This document shows, piece by piece, positions 15,375 through 24,975 of a DNA stretch of 43,011 bases. The notes beneath the pieces were generated by a model. The model worked only from the letters and a program-made list of their open reading frames with translations. It searched no databases and was not told the origin of the DNA. Location: positions 1 through 43,011 of the forward strand of contig CAIZGR010000453.1 of assembly GCA_903932535.1 (NCBI GenBank), read 5' to 3'. Both the position numbers and the translations under genes were made by a program. Source of the stretch: an uncultured Hyphomicrobiales bacterium (GTDB lineage Bacteria > Pseudomonadota > Alphaproteobacteria > Rhizobiales > Beijerinckiaceae). Numbering within the stretch: the stretch's first letter is position 1; the number at the start of each line of letters is the position of its first letter.

Positions 15375-16244
15375 GTGGGGGAGGCAACGACGGACAGCGA
15401 GCCGCCGAAGCTCGCGCTCGCCGATCTGCGGACGGAGATCGATCGCATCGATTCCGCGATGCACGAACTCCTGATGGAGCGCGGGCGGATCATCGATCGG
15501 CTGATCGAGATCAAGGCGCGCCAGGGCGGAGGATCGGCGTTCCGGCCGGCCCGCGAAGCCTCGATGATGCGCGCCATCGTCGAGCGTCACCGCGGCCATC
15601 TGCCGCTCGACACGGTCGAGGGGATCTGGCGAATCATCATCTCGACGTTCACGTATTTGCAGGCCCCCTACGGCGTGCATGTCGACGTTTCGCGCGGCGA
15701 CGCGGCGATGCGAGATTCGGCGCGGTTCCATTTCGGCTTCACGGTTCCCTGCGTGCCTCATCTCAGCGCGGCCGACGTGATTGCGGCGGTGGCGGAATCG
15801 ACCGGGGATCTCGGCATGTTCGCCCTCGACGGCGGACCGCGGGCGAGCGCCTGGTGGTCTCGCCTGACGCCGCGGGACGCGCCGAAGGTCATCGCGCGGC
15901 TGCCGTTCGTCGAGCGCGGCGACCATCCGGCCGGCATGCCGGTTTTCGTCATCTCCCGGCCGCTCGCCGACGGGGGGGCGCGGGACGTCGTGCTCGAGGC
16001 GATCACGCTCGATCGCTGGCGTCCCGATTATCCGCATGGCCTTCGGGCCATCGGGGCGGAGATCATCGGGTCGGCGGCCGAGGGGATGGGACTCGGGCTC
16101 CTCGTCAGCCGGCCGGGCGGGCTCGCTTCCGACACGGTCTCGGCGACGCTGCGCGACGCCGGGGCGGCCGATGTGCGCAGTATCGAGATCGGCGCGCACG
16201 CAGCCCGATTCGATGCGTCGGCGTTGCGCTCGGACGGCGCTTGA
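15375..16244 (+). CDS. Chorismate mutase with C-terminal extension (Hyphomicrobiales type)
   Basis: Converts chorismate to prephenate, the first step to Phe and Tyr. The N-terminal 100 residues are an AroQ-type domain: LADLRTEIDRIDSAMHELLM, RLIEIKARQ and the region leading to LDTVEGIWRIIISTFTY. The remaining ~190 residues form a second domain of unknown role that is present in close relatives, resembling a degenerate prephenate-binding domain but without a recognisable dehydratase signature. The GTG at 15375 has a strong GGGAGG site eight bases upstream. It heads an operon with hisC and tyrC. Confidence 0.85.
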   Translation: MGEATTDSEPPKLALADLRTEIDRIDSAMHELLMERGRIIDRLIEIKARQGGGSAFRPAREASMMRAIVERHRGHLPLDTVEGIWRIIISTFTYLQAPYGVHVDVSRGDAAMRDSARFHFGFTVPCVPHLSAADVIAAVAESTGDLGMFALDGGPRASAWWSRLTPRDAPKVIARLPFVERGDHPAGMPVFVISRPLADGGARDVVLEAITLDRWRPDYPHGLRAIGAEIIGSAAEGMGLGLLVSRPGGLASDTVSATLRDAGAADVRSIEIGAHAARFDASALRSDGA

Positions 16245-16259
16245 GGCTATCGAGAACTC

Positions 16260-17375
16260 ATGAGCGTTGTTCCTTTGCTCCGCCCGGAGCCCCGCCCCGA
16301 AATCATGGCGATCGACCTCTACGTGCCCGGCAAGAGCCGGGTCGCGGGGCTCGCCAAGGCGCACAAGCTGTCGTCGAACGAATCGCCCCTCGGGCCGTCG
16401 CCGAAGGCGCTCGAAGCCTTCCGGTCTTCTGCGCACGATCTGGCCGTCTACCCGGACGGTTCCGCGCGGATCTTGCGTGAAGCGGTCGGACGCCGGTTCG
16501 GCCTCGATCCCGAGCGAGTGCTGTGCGGCAACGGCTCGGACGAAATTCTGGCGCTGCTCGCGCATGTGTTCCTTCGCCCAGGGGACGAGGGCCTCTACAG
16601 CGAGCACGGGTTTCTCGAATATCCGATCTCGATTCGCGCGGCCGGGGCCACACCGGTCGTCGCCCCCGAGACGGACAGGACCGCGAGCGTCGACGCGTTG
16701 CTGGCCAAGGTCGGCCCGCGAACCAAGATCGTCTACCTCGCCAACCCGAACAATCCGACAGGAACCTATCTTCCCTATGCCGAGGTCCGGCGGCTGCATG
16801 CCGGACTGCCCACGGACTGCCTGCTGGTGCTCGACGCGGCCTATGCCGAATATGTCGCCCGGAACGATTACGCTGCGGGGATCGAATTCGCCGCGTCGCG
16901 CCCGAACGTGGTGATGACGCGAACGTTCTCGAAGATCCACGGGCTTGCCAGCCTGCGCATCGGCTGGGCCTACGGGCCGGCGCATGTGGTCGACGCGGTC
17001 AACCGCGTCCGCGCGCCGTTCAACCTCAACGGGCCGGCAATCGCCGCAGGCGTCGCGAGCCTCGAAGACGCCGCGCATATCGAGGCGGCGATCGCGCACA
17101 ACGCGCGGTGGCTTCCGTGGCTCGCCGAGTCGATCGGGAAGCTCGGGATCGGCGTGACGCCGAGCGTCGCAAACTTCCTCCTTTTGGAGTTCGGGCGGAA
17201 CGGGATCGGCGACGCGGCGGAGGCCGATGCTTTCCTGAGCGCGCGCGGCTTCATCCTGCGCTCCGTCAGCGCTTACGGCCTGCCGCATTGCCTTCGGATG
17301 ACGGTGGGCGGCGAGGAAGCCAACAGGGGCGTCGTCGAAGCGCTCGCCGAGTTCGTGAGGGGCGGTCGTGGCTGA
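16260..17375 (+). CDS. hisC: Histidinol-phosphate / aromatic aminotransferase
   Basis: A PLP-dependent fold-type I aminotransferase of 371 residues. It carries [12 protein letters not shown] near the N-terminus, [10 protein letters not shown], the cofactor-contacting [16 protein letters not shown] and the PLP lysine in [16 protein letters not shown]. The family uses histidinol phosphate; placement between chorismate mutase and the arogenate/prephenate dehydrogenase suggests it also, or mainly, transaminates prephenate or aromatic keto acids, as proposed for the same gene order in relatives. The ATG at 16260 lies 15 bases after the upstream stop. Confidence 0.9.
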   Translation: MSVVPLLRPEPRPEIMAIDLYVPGKSRVAGLAKAHKLSSNESPLGPSPKALEAFRSSAHDLAVYPDGSARILREAVGRRFGLDPERVLCGNGSDEILALLAHVFLRPGDEGLYSEHGFLEYPISIRAAGATPVVAPETDRTASVDALLAKVGPRTKIVYLANPNNPTGTYLPYAEVRRLHAGLPTDCLLVLDAAYAEYVARNDYAAGIEFAASRPNVVMTRTFSKIHGLASLRIGWAYGPAHVVDAVNRVRAPFNLNGPAIAAGVASLEDAAHIEAAIAHNARWLPWLAESIGKLGIGVTPSVANFLLLEFGRNGIGDAAEADAFLSARGFILRSVSAYGLPHCLRMTVGGEEANRGVVEALAEFVRGGRG

Positions 17376-18330
17376 GCGGCTCGGGCCGCCGCTCGCCGAA
17401 CCGATTTTCGACGAACTGGCGATCATCGGAATTGGACTGATCGGGTCGTCGCTGGCCCGCGCGATCCGGAAACAGAACGTGGCGCGACGCATCTTCGTCG
17501 CCGATGCGTCGCCGGGCGCGCTGGCGCGGGCCGAAGCGCTGGAGCTGGGCGACGCTTTCACGACCGATGTCGCCGAAGCGGTCCGGGACGCGGACTGCGT
17601 CATTCTGTGCGCGCCGGTCGGCGCCAACGGCGCCATCGGTCGCGCCATAGCGCCGGCGCTGAAGGCCCGCGCGATCGTGTCCGACGTCGGCTCGGTCAAG
17701 GGCGCGGTGATCGCTGAGCTCGAGCCAATTCTTCCGGCTCGTGCTCGACTTGTTCCGGCGCATCCGGTCGCGGGCACGGAACAATCCGGGCCGGACGCCG
17801 GCTTCGCCACTCTGTTCGTCAATCGCTGGTCGATCCTGACGCCGCCCGAGGGCGCCGACCCTGATGCTGTGCGCGACGTGCGCGCCTTGTGGGAGGCGAT
17901 CGGCTCGAATGTGGAGACCATGAGCGCGGCGCACCATGACCTCGTGCTGGCGATCACCAGTCACGTGCCGCATCTCATCGCCTACAATATCGTCGGCACG
18001 GCTGCCGACCTCGAGGACGTGACACAATCCGAGGTCATGAAGTTTTCGGCCGGCGGCTTTCGCGACTTCACCCGAATCGCCGCGTCCGATCCGACGATGT
18101 GGCGCGACGTCTTCCTGCACAACAAGGAGGCGGTGCTCGAGATGCTCGGCCGCTTCGGCGAGGATCTGACCGCGCTTCAGCGGATGATCCGCCGCGGCGA
18201 CGGCGACGGCCTGTTCGCGCTGTTCACCCGGACGCGCGCGATTCGTCTCGGGATCGTCGCGCAGGGTCAGGAGACGGCGGCGCCGGACTTCGGTCGCCGA
18301 GGCCCCGAGGGGCGTTCGGCCGGACCCTGA
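17368..18330 (+). CDS. tyrC: Prephenate/arogenate dehydrogenase family protein
   Basis: NAD(P)-dependent oxidative decarboxylation on the tyrosine branch. The 320-residue protein has the dinucleotide motif [24 protein letters not shown], the substrate-binding His region [16 protein letters not shown] and [13 protein letters not shown]. The GTG at 17368 overlaps the hisC end by eight bases, indicating coupled translation. Whether prephenate or arogenate is preferred cannot be decided here. Confidence 0.92.
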   Translation: MAERLGPPLAEPIFDELAIIGIGLIGSSLARAIRKQNVARRIFVADASPGALARAEALELGDAFTTDVAEAVRDADCVILCAPVGANGAIGRAIAPALKARAIVSDVGSVKGAVIAELEPILPARARLVPAHPVAGTEQSGPDAGFATLFVNRWSILTPPEGADPDAVRDVRALWEAIGSNVETMSAAHHDLVLAITSHVPHLIAYNIVGTAADLEDVTQSEVMKFSAGGFRDFTRIAASDPTMWRDVFLHNKEAVLEMLGRFGEDLTALQRMIRRGDGDGLFALFTRTRAIRLGIVAQGQETAAPDFGRRGPEGRSAGP

Positions 18331-18351
18331 ACCGTCGCCGCCTCGCCGCGG

Positions 18352-18810
18352 CTATCGCGCATCGGGCGCCACAAACCGGGCCGGCCCCGCTTCGAGATCG
18401 GCGAGCGCGGCGCGACGTTCGGAAGCCTCGCGCGCCAGCAGATGAACGTGGAACTCGAGAGTCCGGCCGCGACGGACGAGATCGCTTTGGGCGCGGGCGA
18501 GAACGGGTTCGGGAAAAGGTCCTGTATCGAAGGCGGACAGAATGCGTCGTTCGCCGCGGGCGTTCCGCGAGACCGCCAGGACGATCGCGTCGCAAAACGC
18601 CGGACAGTCGGGCCAGGAATAGACAGTGAAGACGTAACTCTTGCCGGACACGCCCTTCCACGAGGCATATCGCGACGAAAAAGCCATGTGCGACAGGGCC
18701 GCGAAGCTTCTTCCCGGCCGATCGGAGGGCGTGGCCGGCGAGCCGGGCCACGGCGGGGGCGGAGGCTCGCAAAGGCCGTTCAAAGGATTTCCGGCGTCAT
18801 AAGAGTCCAT
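18352..18810 (-). CDS. Conserved hypothetical protein
   Basis: A 152-residue soluble protein that I cannot assign to a function. It has a Pro-rich N-terminal segment (CEPPPPPWPGSPATP), a central part rich in aromatic and Cys residues (SYVFTVYSWPDCPAFCDA) and a charged helical end. The ATG at 18810 is chosen because AAGGG lies about nine bases before it; a GTG six bases upstream sits too close to that site. It converges with tyrC, 21 bases apart, and follows plsC on the same strand. Codon usage matches its neighbours, which supports a real gene. Confidence 0.6.
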   Translation of the reverse strand: MDSYDAGNPLNGLCEPPPPPWPGSPATPSDRPGRSFAALSHMAFSSRYASWKGVSGKSYVFTVYSWPDCPAFCDAIVLAVSRNARGERRILSAFDTGPFPEPVLARAQSDLVRRGRTLEFHVHLLAREASERRAALADLEAGPARFVAPDAR

Positions 18811-18862
18811 CGTCACCGCCCTTACGGAACGGGAACAGGAATAGAACAGAAAGAGATCATCG

Positions 18863-19648
18863 TCAAGACGGAAGCGCGCCGGCCAGATCGCAGGCGGCGC
18901 CCTCGGCGATCACCGCCGCGAGCGAGGGATCACGGGCGACCGCCTCGGCGTTCAGGCGGTTGCAGGCGGTTTCGATCGCATCCTGCAATCTGGCGGCGAA
19001 CGCCTCGCGGCTGAGGCCCGGCGGAATGGGCGGCAGATATTCGATGACGGCGACCCCCGGACGGCGGAGAAATTGGCGCCGCCGCCAGAAGAGGCCGGTG
19101 TTCAGCGCGACCGGAACGCAGGACGCCCCGTTCCCGTCGTAGAGGGCGGCGACGCCCTTCTTGTATTTCGGCGGCGCCCCGGGCGGGCGCCGGGTCCCCT
19201 CTGGATAGATGAAGACCTGCCGTCCCGCGGCGAACACGGGCTTGGCGGCCTCGACGATCTGTTGCATGGCCTGCCGGCCGCGGCTGCGGTCGATCGCGAT
19301 CTGCTCGGCGACGATCAGATAAAGCCCGAAGAGCGGGATATAGGTGAGCTGGCGTTTCAGGATGATCGCGAAATCGGGCGCGTATTTGAGCAAGGAGAAG
19401 GTCTCGAGAAAGGACTGATGCTTGGCGGCGATCAGCACGGCGCCGGGCGGGATGTTCTCGACCCCGCGATACTCGACCTCGAGGCCGCAGATCGTTTCCA
19501 AAAGCCAGACGGACACGATCCGCCAAGCGTTGGCGACGGCGAAGACCCCGCGGCGGCCGCCGAGCATCGCCGGCAGCCCGAAAACCATGAGAAGGAGCAG
19601 CGCGACGTAGAAGAGAACATTGAAGACGATCGAGCGGAAGACGAGCAT
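18863..19648 (-). CDS. plsC: 1-acyl-sn-glycerol-3-phosphate acyltransferase
   Basis: Makes phosphatidic acid at the inner membrane by acylating the sn-2 position. The 261-residue form has an N-terminal membrane segment (FNVLFYVALLLLMVFGLPA), the catalytic motif as KHQSFLET (H-X4-E, a variant of HX4D common in alphaproteobacteria) and YPEGTRRPPG. Start choice is uncertain: ATG 19648 gives the family N-terminus MLVFRS, while ATG 19696, overlapping the ftsX stop, would add 16 residues. It follows ftsX in the same operon. Confidence 0.9.
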   Translation of the reverse strand: MLVFRSIVFNVLFYVALLLLMVFGLPAMLGGRRGVFAVANAWRIVSVWLLETICGLEVEYRGVENIPPGAVLIAAKHQSFLETFSLLKYAPDFAIILKRQLTYIPLFGLYLIVAEQIAIDRSRGRQAMQQIVEAAKPVFAAGRQVFIYPEGTRRPPGAPPKYKKGVAALYDGNGASCVPVALNTGLFWRRRQFLRRPGVAVIEYLPPIPPGLSREAFAARLQDAIETACNRLNAEAVARDPSLAAVIAEGAACDLAGALPS

Positions 19649-19692
19649 GGCGGAACGGTCTCGTGGCGGAGAGGCGAATGGGCCGGTTACCA

Positions 19693-20643
19693 TCATTGCA
19701 GCACGCGCAGGTGACGAAGCACGATCGTGCGGGAAAGAAGGCCGGTGAGCAGGGTGACGACCGCCGCGACAAGGATGAGGCCGGCGTAGCCGTAAGGGCC
19801 TAAAGCGAAAGCGCCGAACAGCGCGGCGATCTCGGCGCCGCCAGGAGAGTTCACGGACCAGTGCGACAACGTCTCCGCGGCGACGAAGAACGCGATCGCG
19901 GTTCCGCCGCCGATGGCCGCCCCCTGGAGCCCGAGCCGTTGGAAATGGCTGTGAAATTCGTTGGCGACAAACCGGTTCGAGGCGCCGACGAAGTGCAGGA
20001 CCTCGACGATTTCCCGGTTCTCGGCCACCGCGCCGCGCGTGGCGAACCCGATAGCCGTCGCCATGGCGACGATCACCAGGACGAACAGCGCCGCGGCGAG
20101 GGCGACGACCGCGCCGGCCATCACCCCGATCCGGGACGACCAGACACGGTGATCGTCCAGATCGGCCTGCGGCGCCTCCTGCGCCAGGGCCGCGCGCAGG
20201 GCTGCGACGGCCTCGTCGCCCTGACTGCCGGCATGAACCACAATGATGCGCGGCACCGGCAGGAGACTGAGGTCCAGACGGTCGCCCAGCCACGGCCGAA
20301 GGAGCTTTCGCGAATCGTCGGCGCTGTAGGGGTGGACGTTCCCGGTCCCGGCGGATTTGCCGGCGATCGCGACGACCTTGTCCACCAGGCGGTCGACGTC
20401 GTCGGTCGGGCCGGGCTTCACCAGGATGGTCACGTCGCTGAGTACGTCGCTTCGCCAAGCGCTCGAGGCCTGAGCGACGAGAAGAGCGCTGCCGGCGGTG
20501 AGGCAGGCGAGGAAGGTCATGATGGCGACGACGACGATCAGCGCGCGTCCGGCGATGGTGTTGCGCGGAATGAGCGGCATGCGCCGGTCGCCGGCCGGCT
20601 CGATCGGGGCGGCGGAAGACTCTTCGGCAACGGTCGGGGTCAT
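19693..20643 (-). CDS. ftsX: Cell division protein FtsX
   Basis: The membrane partner of FtsE; the complex regulates septal peptidoglycan hydrolases. The 316-residue protein has a cytosolic N-terminus, a first membrane segment (ALIVVVAIMTFLACLTAGSA), a periplasmic domain of about 120 residues, and three more segments (VVALAAALFVLVIVAMATA; AIGGGTAIAFFVAAETL; YAGLILVAAVVTLLTGLL). The conserved REIVEVLHFVGASNRFVA lies between segments two and three. The ATG at 20643 overlaps ftsE by four bases. Confidence 0.93.
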   Translation of the reverse strand: MTPTVAEESSAAPIEPAGDRRMPLIPRNTIAGRALIVVVAIMTFLACLTAGSALLVAQASSAWRSDVLSDVTILVKPGPTDDVDRLVDKVVAIAGKSAGTGNVHPYSADDSRKLLRPWLGDRLDLSLLPVPRIIVVHAGSQGDEAVAALRAALAQEAPQADLDDHRVWSSRIGVMAGAVVALAAALFVLVIVAMATAIGFATRGAVAENREIVEVLHFVGASNRFVANEFHSHFQRLGLQGAAIGGGTAIAFFVAAETLSHWSVNSPGGAEIAALFGAFALGPYGYAGLILVAAVVTLLTGLLSRTIVLRHLRVLQ

Positions 20644-21314
20644 TCGGGGGCGCCCTCGAAGATGGCGAGCTTGCCGTCGCCGACGACCAGCCGGCGCGCG
20701 AATCCGAATTGCTCCATGAGCTGCAAATCGTGGGTCGCGATCACGACCGCCGTGCCGAGGCGATGGAGCTCGACGAACAGCCGCAGGAGCCGGCGCGCGA
20801 GACCCGGATCGACGTTGCCGGTCGGTTCGTCCGCGAGCAGCAGCTCGGGGCGGACGATCAGCGCGCGCGCGATGGCCGCACGCTGCTTTTCGCCGCCGGA
20901 AAGAACGGGCGGAATGGCGTCCATGCGCTGGCCGAGGCCGACCCAGCGCAGAAGCTCCACGACTTCGGCCCGGTAGCTCGACTCCGCGCGGCCGAGGGCG
21001 CGCAGAGGCAGGGCGACGTTCTCGTAGGTGGTCAGGTGGTCGAGCAGCCGGAAATCCTGAAAGACGACGCCGATCCGCCGGCGCAGCGCCGTCACGTCGT
21101 CCCGGGTCAGCGTCGCCGAATCCTGCCCGAAGATGTGGATGGTTCCGCGGGTCGGCCGCAGGGACAGGAGCATCAGGCGCAGGAGGGTGGTCTTGCCGGC
21201 GCCCGAGGGGCCGGTCAGGAACTGGAAGCTCTGCGGCGCGATCGAGAAATTGAGGTCGCTGACGACCTCGTCACCCGCACCGTACCGTAAGGCGACGTCT
21301 TCGAAGCGAAGCAA
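20640..21314 (-). CDS. ftsE: Cell division ATP-binding protein FtsE
   Basis: The ABC-type ATPase that drives FtsX. The 224 residues include Walker A in TGPSGAGKTTLLRL, the Q-loop VVFQDFRLLDHLTTYENV, the signature LSGGEKQRAAIARAL, Walker B in LLLADEPTGNVD and the switch His in ATHDLQ. The start appears to be TTG at 21314 (MLRFEDVALRYG), which fits the family N-terminus; no ATG or GTG is available in a better place. First gene of ftsE-ftsX-plsC. Confidence 0.94.
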   Translation of the reverse strand: MLRFEDVALRYGAGDEVVSDLNFSIAPQSFQFLTGPSGAGKTTLLRLMLLSLRPTRGTIHIFGQDSATLTRDDVTALRRRIGVVFQDFRLLDHLTTYENVALPLRALGRAESSYRAEVVELLRWVGLGQRMDAIPPVLSGGEKQRAAIARALIVRPELLLADEPTGNVDPGLARRLLRLFVELHRLGTAVVIATHDLQLMEQFGFARRLVVGDGKLAIFEGAPE

Positions 21315-21710
21315 GGGACCTACCGCGAAGGGTTGAGGAGCGGCGCGCGCCGGCTGTGACAGGCTGCGCCGTCACCAAGGGCCGGCGCTGGGGTGCGAGG
21401 CTCGGGCGCTGGGGTGCGAACGGGGAGGCGTCGGGACCTTTGCAGCGGAACGCTCAATGATAAGACTCCGGGACCGCAGGGTGAGCACTTTATCTCCAGT
21501 TCCGTCATTAAAAGGTTGCGGCGCCGCAATCGAGCCCCGACTTGCGGTCGCGGCGCAAAGAGCGGCCTGCCGGAGGGCGCGGCGACGCGAAATTCGCCTG
21601 CGTGACGCCGAGGCTGCGCGATGTCTCCCTTGGAAAACGCAACCGACGGTCGCTATGGTGGAGCGGACGGATAACAGGAACGGGAAACCGTTCGCGCGCG
21701 AGGGCGGTCG
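21315..21710. other. Divergent intergenic region between ftsE and hpt
   Basis: About 400 bases that must hold the ftsE and hpt promoters. I see a 15-base direct repeat (listed separately) and one GANTC site near 21466, but no coding sequence with family character, no RNA gene and no clear hairpin terminator. Confidence 0.4.
21384..21419. repeat. Two-copy direct repeat upstream of ftsE
   Basis: GGCGCTGGGGTGCGA occurs at 21384-21398 and again at 21405-21419, a period of 21 bases, i.e. two helical turns. It could be a pair of binding sites; no factor is suggested by the sequence. Confidence 0.6.
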
Positions 21711-22280
21711 ATGAGCGGCGAAAGACGGGTCGAGGTCCTGATCGACGAGACGGCGATCGCCGAGCGCACCGAGGCGCTCGCCAAGGAGATCGCGGCCGCC
21801 GAGCCGAAGGACCTGCTCGTGGTCGCGATCCTGAAGGGCTCCTTCATGTTCGCCGCCGATCTTCTGCGCGCGCTGCACCGCGCGGGTCTCGAGCCGCAGG
21901 TCGAATTCTTTCATCTGTCGAGCTACCTGGACGGCACGGTGTCGAGCGGGACCGTCAAGATTCTGCGCGACATCGATTCGCCGGTCCGCGACCGGGACGT
22001 GCTGGTGATCGACGACATCCTCGAGTCCGGCCGGACTCTGGCCTTCGCCAAGGACCTCCTCGCCGCCCGGGGCGCGCGACGGGTTCTCATCTGCACGATG
22101 CTGGAAAAGCCGGGCAAGCGCGCCGTTCCGGTGAAGGCGGATTTCGTCGGGTTCACATGCCCGGACGTGTTCGTGGTCGGCTACGGCATGGATGTGGCGC
22201 ATTATTATCGGGAGCTGCCGTTCATCGGCCGCGTCGTGACGGCACAAGACGCCGTCGAGGCCCAAACAGACGCCGTCTAG
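21711..22280 (+). CDS. hpt: Hypoxanthine phosphoribosyltransferase
   Basis: Purine salvage enzyme joining PRPP with hypoxanthine or guanine. The 189-residue protein has the PRPP-binding motif VLVIDDILESGRTL, the flexible-loop region HLSSYLDGT, the pyrophosphate-contact segment AILKGSFMFAADL and the base-contact VGYGMD. The ATG at 21711 follows a GAGGGCGG stretch. pepP begins ten bases after its stop, so they are probably co-transcribed. Confidence 0.93.
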   Translation: MSGERRVEVLIDETAIAERTEALAKEIAAAEPKDLLVVAILKGSFMFAADLLRALHRAGLEPQVEFFHLSSYLDGTVSSGTVKILRDIDSPVRDRDVLVIDDILESGRTLAFAKDLLAARGARRVLICTMLEKPGKRAVPVKADFVGFTCPDVFVVGYGMDVAHYYRELPFIGRVVTAQDAVEAQTDAV

Positions 22281-22290
22281 GCCCGAACTC

Positions 22291-24159
22291 ATGATAAGCG
22301 ACGAGAATTCGAGAGGCCCCGGGGTGTTCGAAAGTCGATTTCAGTCGTTCGCCGACTTGGGCGGCCCGGCCAACGGGGCCGCGAGAATCGCGGAGCTTCG
22401 GCGGGTCCTCGAGGCCGACGGGCTCGACGGGTTCATCGTTCCGCGGTCCGACGAGCACCAGAACGAATATGTGCCGGCCAACGCCGAGCGGCTTCTGTGG
22501 CTGACGGGCTTTGCCGGCTCGGCCGGCGTCGCCGTCGTCCTCAGGGACAAGGCGGCGGTGTTCGTCGACGGACGTTACACGGAGCAGGCCAGGGCCCAGG
22601 TGGACGGGTCGATCTTCGAGATCCGGCACGCGATCGAGGAGCCGCCGACGGATTGGCTCTCCGGCGTCCTCGGGAAGGGAGAGAGGCTCGGCTACGATCC
22701 CCGTCTGCATACGCCCGACGCCGTGCGGCGGTTTGCGAGCGTTTGCGAGACGGTGGGGGCGGAGCTGGTCGTGGCGGCCCGAAATCCCGTCGACGCGATC
22801 TGGACAGATCGGCCGGGCTTGCCGGCGTGCGCCGTGACGCTGCACAAGACGCGTCTGGCCGGCGAAACCGCCGCCGCGAAGATCGCGCGGGTGAAGGAGG
22901 CGTTGAAACGCGAGGACGGGCTGCTGGTCAGCGATCCGCACAATCTCGCGTGGCTTTTCAACATTCGCAGCTCGGATGTGCCGCACACGCCTCTGCCGCT
23001 GGGATACGGCTATGTGCCCCGCGAGGGCCGGCCGGTCCTCTTGCTCGAACCGCGCAGGCTGTCGGCGGCCGCCCGGGGCGGGCTCGGCGAATATGTCGAT
23101 GTCGCGGAGCCCGACACCCTGGGCCCGCTCCTGGAGCGCCTCGGACGGGAGGGCGCGCGCGTCGTATTCGACGCGGGGACAGCCCCGGCCCTGCTGACGC
23201 AGGCCCTCGAGCGCGCCGGCGGAAAGGCGGACGTCGGCGTCGATCCGATCGGGCTGATGAAAGCGGCCAAGAACAAGACCGAGCTCGCCGGGGCGCGGGC
23301 GGCGCACCAGCGCGACGGCGCAGCCCTCACCCGCTTCCTGGCGTGGCTCGACGCGGAGGCGCCGCGGGGGCGCGTGACGGAGATCGACACTGTCGAGGCG
23401 CTCGAGTCTTTCCGGCGCGCGACCGGCGCCCTGAAAGACATCTCCTTTCCCACGATCGCAGCCGCCGGCCCGCACTCCGCGATGCCGCATTACCGCGTGA
23501 GCGTGGCCAGCAACCGGAAAGTCGAGCGCGGAATCTTCCTCGTCGACAGCGGCGGGCAATACGAGGACGGGACCACCGACGTCACCCGGACAGTCGCCGT
23601 CGGGCGCCCGACGAGCCTGATGCGCGATCGCTTCACACGGGTCCTGAAAGGGCATATCGCCATCGCGCAGGCGGTCTTTCCCAAGGGGACGAGCGGGGCG
23701 CAGATCGACGTCCTGGCGCGCAGGTCGCTGTGGGAATCCGGGACCGATTTCGATCACGGCACCGGACATGGCGTGGGCTCCTACCTTTCGGTCCACGAGG
23801 GTCCTCAGCGCATCTCGAAGACGGGGACCGTCGCGCTGGCGGCCGGGATGATCCTGTCGAACGAGCCGGGCTACTATTCCGCCGGCGCGTTCGGGATCCG
23901 GACCGAGAATCTGATGGTCGTCGAGCCGCGCGAGATTCCCGGCGCCGAGCGGGAAATGCTCGGCTTCGAAACCCTGACGCTGGCCCCGATCGACCTTCGG
24001 CTGGTGGACTGGAAGCTGCTCGACGAGCGCGAAATCAAATGGTTGGACGCCTATCACGCGCGCGTGCGCAAGACCCTGTCGCCGCTCGTCGACACGTCGA
24101 CGCGACGCTGGCTCAACGAATCGACGCGACGGCGCGTCACGGGGAGAGCTTCCCGGTAG
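22291..24159 (+). CDS. pepP: Xaa-Pro aminopeptidase (aminopeptidase P, M24B)
   Basis: Removes N-terminal residues before proline using two metal ions. At 622 residues it is the long three-domain form, with two creatinase-like N-terminal domains (LDGFIVPRSDEHQNEY; AGVAVVLRDKAAVFVDGRYT) and the pita-bread catalytic domain. Metal ligands are visible: the two Asp in VDSGGQYEDGTTDVTRT, His in DHGTGHGVG, Glu in LSNEPGYY and Glu in IRTENLMV. A cytosolic location is likely because no signal peptide is present. Confidence 0.93.
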   Translation: MISDENSRGPGVFESRFQSFADLGGPANGAARIAELRRVLEADGLDGFIVPRSDEHQNEYVPANAERLLWLTGFAGSAGVAVVLRDKAAVFVDGRYTEQARAQVDGSIFEIRHAIEEPPTDWLSGVLGKGERLGYDPRLHTPDAVRRFASVCETVGAELVVAARNPVDAIWTDRPGLPACAVTLHKTRLAGETAAAKIARVKEALKREDGLLVSDPHNLAWLFNIRSSDVPHTPLPLGYGYVPREGRPVLLLEPRRLSAAARGGLGEYVDVAEPDTLGPLLERLGREGARVVFDAGTAPALLTQALERAGGKADVGVDPIGLMKAAKNKTELAGARAAHQRDGAALTRFLAWLDAEAPRGRVTEIDTVEALESFRRATGALKDISFPTIAAAGPHSAMPHYRVSVASNRKVERGIFLVDSGGQYEDGTTDVTRTVAVGRPTSLMRDRFTRVLKGHIAIAQAVFPKGTSGAQIDVLARRSLWESGTDFDHGTGHGVGSYLSVHEGPQRISKTGTVALAAGMILSNEPGYYSAGAFGIRTENLMVVEPREIPGAEREMLGFETLTLAPIDLRLVDWKLLDEREIKWLDAYHARVRKTLSPLVDTSTRRWLNESTRRRVTGRASR

Positions 24160-24196
24160 ACGCGCCGCCGCGACGCGGAGCCTGAAGCGGATCCAT

Positions 24197-24226
24197 CGCT
24201 CCGGGGAACTGTGCGCCCCCGGAGCG
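24197..24226. terminator. Bidirectional hairpin between pepP and phbB
   Basis: CGCTCCGGGG (24197-24206) and CCCCGGAGCG (24217-24226) form a perfect 10-bp stem around a 10-base loop in the gap between two convergent genes. No T-run follows on either strand, so it may act with Rho or only as an RNA 3' end stabiliser. Confidence 0.55.
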
Positions 24227-24249
24227 GGAAGCGATCCGAAACGGACCGA

Positions 24250-24975
24250 TCAGACCATGTACTGGCCGCCGTTCGCCGAAATCGTCGAGCCGGTGATGTA
24301 GCCGGCGTCGTCCGAGGCGAGGAACGCCACGATCCGGCCGATCTCCTCGGGCTCCCCGAGACGCCGCAGCGGAATTTGCGGGAGGATGGCCTTTTCAAGA
24401 ACGTCCTTCGGGACCGCCTTCACCATTTCGGTCGCGATATAGCCGGGGCAGATCGCGTTGACGGTGATGCCCTTGTTGGCGTTTTCCTGCGCGAGCGCCT
24501 TGGTGAAGCCGATGTCGCCGGCCTTGGCCGCCGAATAGTTCGACTGCCCCATCTGCCCCTTCTGTCCGTTGACGGAGGAGATGTTGATGATGCGGCCGAA
24601 AGAGCGTTCGCGCATGCCCTCGATGAGCGGGCGCGTCATGTTGAAGAGGGAATTCAGGTTGGTGTTGATGACGCCGTACCACTGTTCCGGAGTCATCTTG
24701 TGGAACATGCCGTCCTTCGTGATGCCGGCGTTGTTCACGAGGACGTCCACAGGCCCCAGGTCCTTCTGGACCTGGGCGAGCCCTGCGACGCAGTCCTCGT
24801 ATTTGGAAACGTCCCACTTGTAGACGTGCACGCCGGTTTCTGCCTTGAACTTGGCCGCGGCCTCGTCGTTGGAGTGGTATGTCGCCGCGACTTCATATCC
24901 GGCCGCTTTGAGCCCTTTGGAGATCGCTTCTCCGATGCCCCGCGTGCCGCCTGTGACTACTGCAACCCTAGCCAT
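24250..24975 (-). CDS. phbB: Acetoacetyl-CoA reductase
   Basis: Reduces acetoacetyl-CoA to (R)-3-hydroxybutyryl-CoA for polyhydroxybutyrate. The 241-residue short-chain dehydrogenase has the cofactor motif VTGGTRGIGEAI, NNAGITKDGMFHKM, the catalytic Ser in INISSVNGQKGQ, Tyr and Lys in SNYSAAKAG, and ends TISANGGQYMV, all typical of PhaB rather than FabG. AGGGAGG sits upstream of the ATG. The thiolase (phaA) usually adjacent is not in the window. It is divergent from phaR. Confidence 0.95.
   Translation of the reverse strand: MARVAVVTGGTRGIGEAISKGLKAAGYEVAATYHSNDEAAAKFKAETGVHVYKWDVSKYEDCVAGLAQVQKDLGPVDVLVNNAGITKDGMFHKMTPEQWYGVINTNLNSLFNMTRPLIEGMRERSFGRIINISSVNGQKGQMGQSNYSAAKAGDIGFTKALAQENANKGITVNAICPGYIATEMVKAVPKDVLEKAILPQIPLRRLGEPEEIGRIVAFLASDDAGYITGSTISANGGQYMV

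Noticed and set aside
15339..17957. A very long open frame on the minus strand opposite chorismate mutase, hisC and tyrC
   Set aside because: It runs antisense to three clearly recognisable genes and its translation is Arg/Ala/Pro-rich without any family motif. Such frames are normal in GC-rich DNA.
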